Shown: one piece after another, positions 28,401-35,283 of the stretch
Layout: every line of letters begins with the position of its first letter
Numbering within the stretch: the first letter of the stretch is position 1
Source of the DNA: Prevotella sp. UBA4376
GTDB taxonomy: Bacteria > Bacteroidota > Bacteroidia > Bacteroidales > Bacteroidaceae
NCBI GenBank assembly: GCA_002391185.1
Contig: DGRY01000128.1
Location: forward strand, 1 to 39,539
Direction: 5' to 3'
DNA: 39,539 nucleotides
The notes under the pieces: model-generated
Databases searched by the model: none
Seen by the model: the letters and a program-made list of their open reading frames with translations, nothing else
Told to the model about the DNA's origin: nothing
Made by a program: the position numbers and the translations under genes

Positions 28401-29274
28401 GAGTTTCGGCCTTGCGTGCACCTTTTTTTATTATATAAACACCATTGGCACGTGTGCCAATAACGAAACTGCCGGCACGCGTTTTATATGCTCGCTTTAT
28501 CTTGGCTCCTTGCAACAACGACAAATCAAAACCAGCATCAACAAACACTCGTTTCTTTTCGTCATATTTCAGTATTCCATCTGGACAAAATGCAAGGATA
28601 TTTTTTTTGTCGTCACACAAAAACGACATCACCGACCCTTTTCCCGTATTAAATGAACGGGTAACCATCTTCCCATGTTCCTTGCTACAGGCATAAATCT
28701 TGGGCAAAAAACTTGTTGTAAAAAGAGTGTTTTTCTTGCCAATAATAAACTGATTGCAGAAATTTATGCCTTCCACCTTCAAATTATACATCATTCGGCT
28801 CGCCTTATTGCCCTTAATGCGAAAAAGGCCATAGCCTGCCGTGCCCGCAAGAATAGCACCATCGGGAGCTTCATTAATATAAGTAATGTGTATTTTTTCT
28901 TTCAAAGGAAGTTCAATGCGATCAAAATCATCGGTAGCATAGTTATAACGACACAATCCGTCACCTGTGCCCACCCATAATTCGCCTTTCTTTGAAACAT
29001 ACAAGGTTATAACATCTATTCCGGTAAGCGAACGAGGATTTTTGCCCGAGTGTTTGTAACTTACAAAATGGTAACCATCAAATCGGTTAAGTCCACATTC
29101 GGTTCCAACCCATATAAAACCATATTTGTCTTGAGCAACACATAATGTTCGGCTACTTAACAAACGATTGGCTCCATAGAGTTCACCTTTCATGGCAAAG
29201 GCTTCATTTGTCGCAAAAAATAATGCAACCATAGTAATAATGGCTGCAATTGCATTTCTCATTGTTTTAGTCAT
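25408..29274 (-). CDS. Hybrid two-component system regulator (HTCS)
   Basis: One protein with sensor, kinase, receiver and AraC-type output, about 1288 residues from this start. Order: signal sequence; two-bladed-propeller periplasmic sensor of Reg_prop repeats (motifs like DKYGFIWVGTECGLNRFD); a Y_Y_Y domain; one membrane segment (IFAKVIYLIFFILVLMAL); histidine kinase with NATHDIRSPL (His near residue 790), NLLSNAVKYT, DNGVGM and GTGIGL; receiver with VADDDVE and the acceptor Asp in ISDVVMPEMDG; AraC helix-turn-helix to the C-terminus. All key residues are intact. It likely senses an oligosaccharide and activates the SusC1 operon next to it. The ATG at 29274 is chosen because a promoter box lies at 29302-29309; an upstream in-frame GTG at 29328 lies beyond it. 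Confidence 0.93.
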   Translation of the reverse strand: MTKTMRNAIAAIITMVALFFATNEAFAMKGELYGANRLLSSRTLCVAQDKYGFIWVGTECGLNRFDGYHFVSYKHSGKNPRSLTGIDVITLYVSKKGELWVGTGDGLCRYNYATDDFDRIELPLKEKIHITYINEAPDGAILAGTAGYGLFRIKGNKASRMMYNLKVEGINFCNQFIIGKKNTLFTTSFLPKIYACSKEHGKMVTRSFNTGKGSVMSFLCDDKKNILAFCPDGILKYDEKKRVFVDAGFDLSLLQGAKIKRAYKTRAGSFVIGTRANGVYIIKKGARKAETLIVDGKPVMPKSNVNWICEDANGSLWLSCYQSGVYHLSSNTDVFDFWAIEQGCDPQGKILSAMSLCGTELMGAISQDGIYTLNNQGNVVSYYPTKAEVKSIVRDSQNRYWTCGGHFIWLYQPNGGTFKQILNNKNFEIEHIAVDNHRGMLYYCAVGHAFGMYNISTRNSVEITGAPVTKKDRLNNSWIQSIMIDRQGLVWISTADGVSCYNPDRNTFLQYGWTNLLTHQLVYGCCEDVLGNIIIGTTNGLFYYNRKKNKVARMQGADALCDLQIYSIILDKYGDAWMSTSEGIWHYNRENHTFTSYLKGNGLEAKQYVQNAAFMLPDGRLIFGTDRGVVVFNPDDLRKEHNAKRKVALSRFLVDGVPLDFRQSEFVIPAESTSFTMEMSMLDYIHPEYVTYEYRLDKDSVWHQTQEGENSFTFSKMRSGCYKIEFRALINGQYSETSAIRLRIAAPWYASIFAKVIYLIFFILVLMALNRYKRKRLKMQYEEQKMRFLINATHDIRSPLTLIIEPLRKLREYAKNNESKRYIDIVERNAQRMLTLVNQILDVRKIDLNLMQIHCCKADMVGMVNGIVALYGFHARERNISINVTHNRKAIYVYVDRLNMEKVINNLLSNAVKYTFDGGEINIDIKEKTREVVISFEDNGVGMSEKDYARVFDRYYQGSNSHGYNVVGTGIGLNLCKQLVELHHGTITAAGREDGKQGCRFEITLLRGKHHLLPEQIEESVAVRVATQKSKSRKDCRILVADDDVEIAKYIKMELSPWYCIKIVSNGVEALNALLADQYDLLISDVVMPEMDGITLLKNVKQNPNISDVPVILLTSKAEVDDRLVGLENGADAFIAKPFAVSELHATIDNLVDNVRRLRGKYSGMQEQNDKIEKIEIEDNDKLLMEKIVSSVNSNYTDCDYGVENLATDVGLSRVQLHRKMKQLTGIAAGEFIRNIRLKQAARLLSENNVNVSQVAYKVGFKSLAHFSSLFKRYYGVNPTAYVDKNKV

Positions 29275-29276
29275 TA

Positions 29277-29379
29277 TTTTTAAGATGGTAGATACACTGT
29301 ACAAAAGTATCAAAAAAGTGCAACACACATTTTTTAATATGTTTCATTGTTTTTCTTGTACGTTACACCATCTTAAAAA
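29277..29379. repeat. Inverted repeat flanking the HTCS promoter
   Basis: The 13-mer TTTTTAAGATGGT (29277-29289) recurs as its exact reverse complement at 29367-29379. The similarity continues outward with one gap (TCAT) and inward with GTACAA. The 77 bases between carry the HTCS promoter. The layout is like invertible promoters of Bacteroidota, though no invertase gene is in the window. Confidence 0.7.
29302..29309 (-). promoter_or_regulatory. Promoter of the HTCS gene
   Basis: The minus-strand box TACTTTTG (29302-29309) is identical to the one before SusC1. The start site would be near 29296, about 22 bases before the ATG at 29274. The box lies inside the inverted repeat listed at 29277-29379. 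Confidence 0.6.
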
Positions 29380-29427
29380 ATGATACATAAAACAAAGTTT
29401 GTTTCAAAAAAGGTAAAAAAACAGATG

Positions 29428-30231
29428 CTATAAGATATTCATTTCAACAACCTGGGCCACTCCGTCTTCCTCATTCGAGAGGGTGACATAATTGGCAACA
29501 GCCTTAACGTCGAGTTCTGCATTTGCCATTGCAACTCCAAGACCGGCATATTCAATCATCGACATATCATTGTGCCCATCACCACAGGCTATAACCTCAT
29601 GGCGTGTGATACCAAACTTGTTAACAAGACGATCGAGTGATGCAGCCTTATCAATGTTCAAAGGTACGCACTCCAAGAAGAAAGGAGCCGAGGTATAAAC
29701 GCTTATCCTTCCCTGCATTTGAGAAGCTATCTTTGGTTCAAAATCAGCAATAAGCGTTGGCTCGCCCACAACAAGACATTTGTTAACAGGATATTCTATC
29801 TCGTTAAGGAAGTCAGTAAGCTGCACAACAGGCATCTTATTGATGAAAGCCTCATGATTAACATATTCGTCGGAAGCATCGGTTGTGACAATAGCATTAC
29901 CTCGATAGGTGAGAATTTGCAAACCTGCCCTCATTGTTTGTTCATAAATCAATGGCACAAGATTGTCGTCGAGTTTCTGTTCAAACAATGTTTTACCACT
30001 CTCGCATTCAATAATTTTTCCACCATTGAATGCCATGATAAAACCTCCATAATCAGCCAGCTGAAGCTGTTCGGCTAAAGGAACAATTCCATAGGTTGGC
30101 CTGCCCGATGCCAGCACTATGCGACAGCCCTTTTTCTGTGCTGCCATCAATGCCTCAAAGGTGCGTGGGGTAATCTTCTTCTCGCTATTGGTAAGAGTAC
30201 CATCGAGATCCAATACAATCATTTTATACAT
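29428..30231 (-). CDS. Cof-type HAD-superfamily phosphatase
   Basis: A 267-residue HAD hydrolase of subfamily IIB (Cof/YidA-like). Motif I is DLDGTLTNSEK (Asp8 and Asp10), motif II is LASGR, motif III contains the Lys in NKCLVVGE, and motif IV is GDGHNDMSMIEYAGLGVAMANA. Such enzymes dephosphorylate sugar phosphates or flavin and PLP-related metabolites; the substrate cannot be told. The promoter box TACCTTTG (30240-30247) is so close that the mRNA would have a 3-4 base leader to the ATG at 30231, or 12 bases to the in-frame ATG at 30222 (MIVLDLDG), so either start is possible. Confidence 0.92.
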   Translation of the reverse strand: MYKMIVLDLDGTLTNSEKKITPRTFEALMAAQKKGCRIVLASGRPTYGIVPLAEQLQLADYGGFIMAFNGGKIIECESGKTLFEQKLDDNLVPLIYEQTMRAGLQILTYRGNAIVTTDASDEYVNHEAFINKMPVVQLTDFLNEIEYPVNKCLVVGEPTLIADFEPKIASQMQGRISVYTSAPFFLECVPLNIDKAASLDRLVNKFGITRHEVIACGDGHNDMSMIEYAGLGVAMANAELDVKAVANYVTLSNEEDGVAQVVEMNIL

Positions 30232-30239
30232 AGCGGCTA

Positions 30240-30247
30240 CAAAGGTA
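30240..30247 (-). promoter_or_regulatory. Promoter of the HAD phosphatase gene
   Basis: The minus-strand box TACCTTTG matches TAnnTTTG. Its nearness to the ATG implies a nearly leaderless transcript. A plus-strand TATCTTTG lies 15 bases away at 30262-30269. Confidence 0.55.
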
Positions 30248-30404
30248 ATAAAAAAAATTGCTATCTTTGCAGAAAATTCAGCTGATAATTTGTTACCTGT
30301 GGCGGAGTGTCACTAAACTCACTCAACCACAAAACTCTTGAAGCAAAGACAATGAATATTGAGGGGTGACTTTTTACACATCTATCCTAAGTCAACTTTA
30401 TGTG

Positions 30405-30436
30405 ATTATACAATTATACATTTATACAATTATACA
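30405..30436. repeat. Octamer tandem array (four WTTATACA units)
   Basis: ATTATACA, ATTATACA, TTTATACA and ATTATACA follow each other without gaps. Related units recur in the opposite orientation at 30524-30547 and in the same orientation at 30823-30853. Confidence 0.75.
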
Positions 30437-30515
30437 TTTAGCGCCACAAGCCAATTTCAAGTTCCTAACCAGAGAAAAATTTTTGCCTGCCTGGAAAGTG
30501 GGAAAAAGGTGATTT

Positions 30516-30853
30516 TTGTGAAATGTGAAATTGTATAATTGTATAATCGTGTTTTTGTATTTAGTAGATTGGGGGTTTAGTAAATTGGTAGATTAGAAGG
30601 TTGGGAGATACAAGAAAACAGGAGTACAAATGTACAAAACGAATAGACGTCCCCAATAGATAAATTTCTCGTTTAGGGACTCTCTTTTTTTCTTATATAA
30701 GTATATATCTATAATAAGAATAATAATAATATAATAATAACGCGCGCGCGATATACATTATATTTTATAGTTTTACCATTTTACTGCCAGCTCTCTTCCT
30801 CTTCGGGAATTCCATTTTTGCAATTATACAATTATACATTTCACATTTATACA
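30516..30853. repeat. Inverted pair of octamer arrays
   Basis: The minus strand from 30547 downward (ATTATACA twice, then ATTTCACA) nearly matches the plus strand from 30823 (ATTATACA twice, then TTTCACA), over about 25 bases. The pair encloses roughly 275 bases including a (CG)5 tract. Confidence 0.65.
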
Positions 30854-31006
30854 ATTTATCATTCACAACTTCGGGACAAATCCCAACATAGAATGAAAAA
30901 AACATAGAACATAAAAAAATATTTGTATCTTTGCACACATAAAGACACAACAGGCACTAAAGAAGCAACTATCAACTTGGATATGGGAAAAATCTAAATG
31001 GGGAGC

Positions 31007-31888
31007 TTAGATTATAACCCTTGTCTTGTGGTAGTTATCACGGAATTCGGAAGGTGAACAGCCTTTCTTTTTCTTGAAGATGCGATTGAAATTGCTGAGA
31101 TTGTTAAAACCGCACTCAAAACCAATCTCCGACACACTCTTCACCGTGTCAACGAGCATACGAGCTGCAAAGCCCAAACGGATGTCGATAATATAATCAC
31201 TGAGATTGCGACCTGTGTGAAGTTTAAAGAAACGGCTAAAGGCACTAGCACTCATACCAGCCATGTCAGCAAGCTTATTAAGGCGAATCTCATCCATATA
31301 ATTCTTGCTAATATAATCCTTTACCTTCAATATACGTCGACTATCATCCTGAACAGCTATCTTAGCAAAGCTTGACGAAGCAAGAGTACGAGCTCCCTCA
31401 CAGCGCGAAAGCTCATAAAGAATAGTCATAAACTGCGTAATGGCATAAAAGCCGTCCTTAACGGAAGACAGAGTGTCAAGCAAGGTATAAACCTTCATGA
31501 TAGCACTTAGAGGAAAACAAAGACCTTTCTTTGCTTCATCCATCATTCTGCGAATGCTGTTGAATGGATTGCGCCCAAAGAAGTTATCTTGAGTCATGTT
31601 GAAATCAAACTGAATGGTAACCTCACGAATATCATCGCTGTTACATTGATTCTGCTCCCACACATGTTCAAGATCGGCACTGGTGATTAGCACAAGGTCG
31701 TACTCCCCTATCACCTCTGAAGAATCGCCAACAATTCGTCTCACGCCAGTAGCTTTCTCTACGAAATTAAGCTCATACACCTCGTGGCTGTGTATTGGAT
31801 AAGTAAACTCCTTTTTGTGACGATCGGCAATGTATAGCACATCTTTGCCCATAAGAGGAGTAATCTCGTGAATAACTCTGCGCTCCAT
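31007..31888 (-). CDS. AraC-family transcriptional regulator
   Basis: A 293-residue regulator from the ATG at 31888. The N-terminal half looks like a cupin sensor (FTYPIHSHEVYELNFVEKA and the following stretch). The C-terminal 100 residues are an AraC DNA-binding domain with two helix-turn-helix units: IRLNKLADMAGMSASAFSRF, then SVSEIGFECGFNNLSNFNRI and KKKKGCSPSEFR. A longer reading frame starting at a TTG (32017) adds 43 residues, but those are encoded by repetitive heptamer DNA, so the later ATG is preferred. It lies downstream of dapA and 145 bases from it. The regulated genes and ligand are unknown. Confidence 0.88.
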   Translation of the reverse strand: MERRVIHEITPLMGKDVLYIADRHKKEFTYPIHSHEVYELNFVEKATGVRRIVGDSSEVIGEYDLVLITSADLEHVWEQNQCNSDDIREVTIQFDFNMTQDNFFGRNPFNSIRRMMDEAKKGLCFPLSAIMKVYTLLDTLSSVKDGFYAITQFMTILYELSRCEGARTLASSSFAKIAVQDDSRRILKVKDYISKNYMDEIRLNKLADMAGMSASAFSRFFKLHTGRNLSDYIIDIRLGFAARMLVDTVKSVSEIGFECGFNNLSNFNRIFKKKKGCSPSEFRDNYHKTRVII

Positions 31889-31902
31889 TTGCTTTTTAAG
31901 GT

Positions 31903-32032
31903 TTTGAAATTTGAGGTTTATGAATAGCTTGACCCTTGAAGTTTGAAAATTGAGTTCAAGATCACCTTGATGATTTAATAATGTGCATCTGAGGTAATCA
32001 TAAAACTCAATGTTCAAAGTTCAATGTTCAAA
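31903..32032. repeat. Oppositely oriented heptamer arrays between dapA and the AraC gene
   Basis: Plus-strand heptamers of type NTTGANN occur at 31903-31916 and 31928-31955 (CTTGACC, CTTGAAG, TTTGAAA, ATTGAGT). Four minus-strand heptamers occupy 32005-32032 (complements of ACTCAAT, GTTCAAA, GTTCAAT, GTTCAAA). About 50 bases of unique sequence lie between. Confidence 0.75.
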
Positions 32033-32033
32033 G

Positions 32034-32924
32034 TTATCTTAGCTGCAGCTCCTTCAAAATGGCCGCCATTCTCTCCTTGGTCTTGATGGTCGTAGGCACA
32101 AGTGGAAGGCGAAGCACATTCTCGATCATGCCCATATCGTTGAGCAGAGCCTTGCAACCAGCAGGATTACCATCAACAAAGAGCAACGAATACAGGTCGG
32201 TGAACATATGATGAATCTTGCGAGCTGGTTCGTATTCGCCCTTGAACTCAAGACGAATCATACGCGAAAACTGCTTTGGAAGAGCGTTTCCTATAACCGA
32301 GATAACACCAGCAGCACCACTTGCCACCATTGAGAAGGTGAGTGCATCGTCACCACTGATAACATCAAAATTATCTGGTTTATGCTTAATGATATCGTCA
32401 ACTTGCTCTAACGAGCCCGAAGCTTCCTTGATGGCAACGATATTGTCGAAATCGCGAGCAAGGCGAACTGTTGTCTCTGCCTTCATGTTAATACCTGTAC
32501 GCCCTGGTACATTATACAGAACTATTGGCAGCGGACTTGCCTGTGAGATAGCCTTGAAATGCTGATAAAGTCCCTCCTGAGATGGCTTGTTGTAGTAAGG
32601 GCATATACTAAGTATGCCATCAATACCACTCCAGTCGGTATTCTTTATCTCATCAACTACAGCTCGGGTGTTGTTACCACCACAATATTTCAGAATCTTA
32701 ATGCGACCTTTGTTCACTTCTTTCACAAGTTCGGTAATCTTATCTTTCTCATCATTGGTCAAACAAGGAGCCTCACCTGTTGTAGCAAGGATACAAAGAA
32801 AATCCGCACCATTATCAATTTGATATTCCACAAGCTTTTTTAATGACTTGTAGTCAACCTCTCCATCAGTGGTAAAAGGAGTAACAAGAGCAATGCCCAA
32901 TCCCCTGAAAATATTCTGAGCCAT
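32034..32924 (-). CDS. dapA: 4-hydroxy-tetrahydrodipicolinate synthase
   Basis: A 296-residue class I aldolase that condenses pyruvate with aspartate semialdehyde in lysine and diaminopimelate synthesis. The family motifs are present: LATTGEAPCLTNDEK (47-60), the proton-relay Tyr137 in LYNVPGRTG, and the Schiff-base Lys166 in VAIKEASG. Length and start are standard. It has a near-perfect promoter just upstream. Diaminopimelate is a peptidoglycan component, a loose link with the L,D-transpeptidase further along, but there is no operon connection. Confidence 0.96.
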   Translation of the reverse strand: MAQNIFRGLGIALVTPFTTDGEVDYKSLKKLVEYQIDNGADFLCILATTGEAPCLTNDEKDKITELVKEVNKGRIKILKYCGGNNTRAVVDEIKNTDWSGIDGILSICPYYNKPSQEGLYQHFKAISQASPLPIVLYNVPGRTGINMKAETTVRLARDFDNIVAIKEASGSLEQVDDIIKHKPDNFDVISGDDALTFSMVASGAAGVISVIGNALPKQFSRMIRLEFKGEYEPARKIHHMFTDLYSLLFVDGNPAGCKALLNDMGMIENVLRLPLVPTTIKTKERMAAILKELQLR

Positions 32925-32957
32925 AATAATTTATTTAAATTCTAACAATTCTCGTTG

Positions 32958-32988
32958 CAAAGATACCGTTTTTATATCATTTTGCAAA
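32958..32988 (-). promoter_or_regulatory. dapA promoter
   Basis: The minus-strand TATCTTTG (32958-32965) with TTTG (32985-32988) exactly 19 bases upstream is the textbook Bacteroidota promoter. It lies between the EamA transporter stop and dapA, so dapA can be expressed on its own. Confidence 0.85.
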
Positions 32989-33013
32989 GATTTAGCAATA
33001 AATTCTTTCGTTT

Positions 33014-33958
33014 TTAATGCGATCCGATATACAAAAATACCATTCCAAGCAAAACAAGCAACAAATCGAAAGCCTTGGCCTTGAGATTCTTCTCATGAAA
33101 GAAGATTGCTCCCGACATGAAACTCACTATAACACTTCCACGACGCACCATACTAACAATAGAAATCATAGCTCCTGGCATCGACAACGAATAAAAATAA
33201 ACGAAATCAGCTGCACTTAAAAACACAGAAATAAGGATGATAGCCCAATCCCAATGAAACTTTGACTGAGGAAACAAGGGCTTGCCACCACGGAAACGAG
33301 CAAACGGCTTGAAAATAGCTATAAGCAAAACAACACCCATCATGCCCATCTGATAGAAATTATACCAACTTTGCACTATCATACGGTCGAGTCCTACTCC
33401 ACCTGCCGAAGGAGATGCCATGAGATACTTGTCGTAAAGACCACTAACAGCACCAAGCATAGCTGCAAGCACAAGAAAAACTATCCATACATTGTGCTTG
33501 AAATCAATACCCTCTTTCTTTCCACTTCGACTAAGCAAAAGAAACGAAGCTACCGCTAAACCAACACCAACCCATTGCCAACCATTGAGACGCTCGCCAA
33601 ACACCAGCAGAGCACCAACAAGCACCATAACAGGACGTGTAGCATTGATAGGACCAACAATGGTGAGTGGCAGATGCTTCATTGCAAAATAGCCAAATAT
33701 CCAACTCGAAAGCACTATAAAACTCTTCAAGATGATATATTTGTGCACTTCCCATCCACCTTGAGTTACATAGAAAATGCTGCCATCAAGCTGATGGGTA
33801 GAATACGAAAGAACAATGAACGGAAGAAATATCAATGACGAAAACAAGGTGTTGAGAAACAACACTGTTATCACCGCATTACCCTGTAACGATTTCTTTT
33901 TAAAAGAATCATAAAATCCCAACAACGCTGCTGAGAGAAAAGCTAATATTAACCACAT
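33014..33958 (-). CDS. EamA/DMT-superfamily transporter
   Basis: A 314-residue inner-membrane protein with about ten hydrophobic helices in two EamA halves (roughly 1-145 and 160-314). Motifs such as PLTIVGPINATRPVMVLVGA and FGERLNGWQWVGVGLAVA in the first half have counterparts in the second (MISIVSMVRRGSVIVSFMSG, then FHEKNLKAKAFDLLLVLLGM). Substrate is unknown. The longer frame to 34027 starts at a TTG and its first 23 residues are translated from octamer repeats, so the ATG at 33958 is chosen. The S23 gene and arrays lie between it and truA. Confidence 0.9.
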   Translation of the reverse strand: MWLILAFLSAALLGFYDSFKKKSLQGNAVITVLFLNTLFSSLIFLPFIVLSYSTHQLDGSIFYVTQGGWEVHKYIILKSFIVLSSWIFGYFAMKHLPLTIVGPINATRPVMVLVGALLVFGERLNGWQWVGVGLAVASFLLLSRSGKKEGIDFKHNVWIVFLVLAAMLGAVSGLYDKYLMASPSAGGVGLDRMIVQSWYNFYQMGMMGVVLLIAIFKPFARFRGGKPLFPQSKFHWDWAIILISVFLSAADFVYFYSLSMPGAMISIVSMVRRGSVIVSFMSGAIFFHEKNLKAKAFDLLLVLLGMVFLYIGSH

Positions 33959-33968
33959 AAGTAAGATT

Positions 33969-34024
33969 GAAAAATTGAAAGATGGAAAGATGGAAAAATT
34001 GAAAGATGGAAAAATTGAAAGATT
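33969..34024. repeat. Octamer array, downstream side of the S23 gene
   Basis: Seven consecutive plus-strand octamers of the form GAAARATK: GAAAAATT, GAAAGATG, GAAAGATG, GAAAAATT, GAAAGATG, GAAAAATT, GAAAGATT. The phase is perfect across 56 bases. Confidence 0.85.
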
Positions 34025-34028
34025 CAAT

Positions 34029-34415
34029 TTACTTTTTCAATCCATCTTTAGTCTTCTTTATTATAGTAACTAAAATACCAATTATCTTATTATTATCATT
34101 TATTATCGCCTCATATTCTGCATTATCTAAATAGCCAGCCTTATTAAGCAAAGTTAACCAATACTTGGTTTCATCTGCTTCCTTTAAAGCAATACACAAT
34201 TTACTAATAAAATCCTGTTTACTTTGAGCATTCTGGCTTTCACTAATATTGGCACCAATACTAGTTCCTGATCTTATTAGTTGTTTAGATAAAACCTCAA
34301 AAGTATAATCTCTCACCCATTGGGTATTTAGAAACTTTATTAGTTTTATAACTCTAAGAGAGAAAGTAAGAGATAAAGTAACTATCAAATTATCTTTCAT
34401 ATCGTTTATTGGCAT
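34029..34415 (-). CDS. Four-helix-bundle S23/IVP-family protein
   Basis: A 128-residue helical protein of the family found as ORFs within intervening sequences of 23S rRNA genes (S23/IVP, TIGR02436-like). The hallmark stretch LSKQLIRSGTSIGANISESQ, then AQSKQDFISKLCIALKEADE and TKYWLTLL, is intact. The function of free-standing copies is not established; related bundles (Avd) serve diversity-generating retroelements, but no reverse transcriptase is seen here. The gene lies between truA and the EamA transporter, in the same orientation, and is bracketed by octamer arrays in opposite orientation. An internal ATG at 34400 (MKDNLIV) is an alternative start. Confidence 0.9.
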   Translation of the reverse strand: MPINDMKDNLIVTLSLTFSLRVIKLIKFLNTQWVRDYTFEVLSKQLIRSGTSIGANISESQNAQSKQDFISKLCIALKEADETKYWLTLLNKAGYLDNAEYEAIINDNNKIIGILVTIIKKTKDGLKK

Positions 34416-34422
34416 TTTGCCT

Positions 34423-34502
34423 CATTTTTCAATATTTCCATATTTCCATTTTTCAATATTTCAATATTTCCATTTTTCAATATTTCAATATTTCCATATT
34501 TC
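34423..34502. repeat. Octamer array, upstream side of the S23 gene
   Basis: Ten consecutive octamers, read on the minus strand as GAAAWATK (plus-strand forms CATTTTTC, AATATTTC, CATATTTC). They point opposite to the array at 33969-34024, so a transcript through both could fold into a long imperfect stem with the S23 gene in the loop. Confidence 0.85.
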
Positions 34503-34505
34503 AAT

Positions 34506-34538
34506 TTTTTAGAATCAATACTCTATTGATTCTAAAAA
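34506..34538. repeat. Perfect 15-bp inverted repeat over the end of truA
   Basis: TTTTTAGAATCAATA (34506-34520), the loop CTC, and its exact reverse complement (34524-34538). The truA stop codon (34515-34517) lies in one arm. The T-runs are on the 5' sides of the stem on both strands, so it does not look like an ordinary intrinsic terminator. Confidence 0.75.
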
Positions 34539-35273
34539 CAAGGCATTTCCTGGCATCGACTCACCAGCATCATTGCGACTACCCTTATTCAGAATTTCTT
34601 CAAATTGAGATAGAGTTATCCTGTGACGACCAAGAAGGAACAAAGTGCCAACTGTTGCCCTAACCATATTTCTTAGAAAACGATTGGCTGTGATGGTGAG
34701 ATACCACGAACTATCGCTCGTTTGCACCCATCGACACTCTTTAACATCGCAAAGAGTTGTCTTATTGTCGGCTCCAGCCTTACAGAATGAAGCGAAATCC
34801 TTGTGCTGAGTGATTATCTCGGCACCTTTGTTCATAAGCTCAAAATCGAGCTCGTAATGCGTTTCCAATGAATAATGACGCAGAAACGGATCCTTACGAG
34901 TATGAATATAATAATGATAAGTGCGCCATTTTGCCGAAAAACGTGCATGCATATCATCCCCTACAGCTTCTATGCTCTGCACGCTGATATCCTTTGGTAG
35001 CAACCGGTTCAAACGATATACGAGCTGCCTGCAATCCTCTTGATCATTAATATACTGTTCACTATCTGCCAAATCAAAATGTGCAACCATTGTGCGAGCA
35101 TGAACACCTGCATCTGTTCTGCCAGCACCAACAATATCTATTGGTTGTCGTAATAATGTAGAAAGAGCCTTCTCCATGCACTCCTCTACCGAAATTCCAT
35201 TAGGTTGCACCTGCCAGCCATGATAGTTGGTGCCATCATAACTGAGGGTGATAAAAAATCTTTGTTTACACAT
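34515..35273 (-). CDS. truA: tRNA pseudouridine(38-40) synthase
   Basis: A 252-residue enzyme that makes pseudouridine at positions 38-40 in the tRNA anticodon arm. The catalytic motif VGAGRTDAGVHA is present (Asp54), with further family motifs SYDGTNYHGWQVQPN, RLNRLLPKDISVQ, KWRTYHYYI and RFLRNMVRATVGTL. Length is normal. It follows the Spy-like gene by 10 bp, probably at the end of the sigma-factor transcript. Its last codons overlap a perfect inverted repeat. Confidence 0.96.
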   Translation of the reverse strand: MCKQRFFITLSYDGTNYHGWQVQPNGISVEECMEKALSTLLRQPIDIVGAGRTDAGVHARTMVAHFDLADSEQYINDQEDCRQLVYRLNRLLPKDISVQSIEAVGDDMHARFSAKWRTYHYYIHTRKDPFLRHYSLETHYELDFELMNKGAEIITQHKDFASFCKAGADNKTTLCDVKECRWVQTSDSSWYLTITANRFLRNMVRATVGTLFLLGRHRITLSQFEEILNKGSRNDAGESMPGNALFLESIEY

Positions 35274-35283
35274 ATATCACCAC

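Larger units (their letters stand above)
30232..31006. other. Gene-free stretch with octamer arrays and orphan promoters
   Basis: About 775 bases with no credible gene. It contains octamer arrays of the type WTTATACA at 30405-30436, in inverted form at 30524-30547 and again at 30823-30853. A (CG)5 tract sits in AT-rich DNA near 30741-30750. Two plus-strand promoter-like boxes TATCTTTG (30262-30269 and 30926-30933) have no gene behind them; the second points into the end of the AraC gene. After the first box there is only a five-codon ORF (MNIEG). It could be a decayed or mobile-element scar. Confidence 0.55.

Noticed and set aside
29275..29328. Upstream GTG start for the HTCS gene
   Set aside because: It lies upstream of the only consensus promoter and would place an extra hydrophobic segment before the signal peptide.
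30765..30950. 61-residue minus-strand frame in the repeat-rich stretch
   Set aside because: It runs through octamer repeats and a plus-strand promoter box; composition is not protein-like.
31889..32017. 43-residue N-terminal extension of the AraC regulator
   Set aside because: It begins at TTG and is encoded by heptamer-rich intergenic DNA.
33959..34027. 23-residue N-terminal extension of the EamA transporter (IFPSFNFS repeated)
   Set aside because: It is a translation of the octamer array and begins at TTG; the ATG at 33958 is a better start.
33969..34502. CRISPR array or diversity-generating retroelement around the S23 gene
   Set aside because: The units are 8 bp with no spacers, and there is no cas, reverse transcriptase or template repeat nearby.
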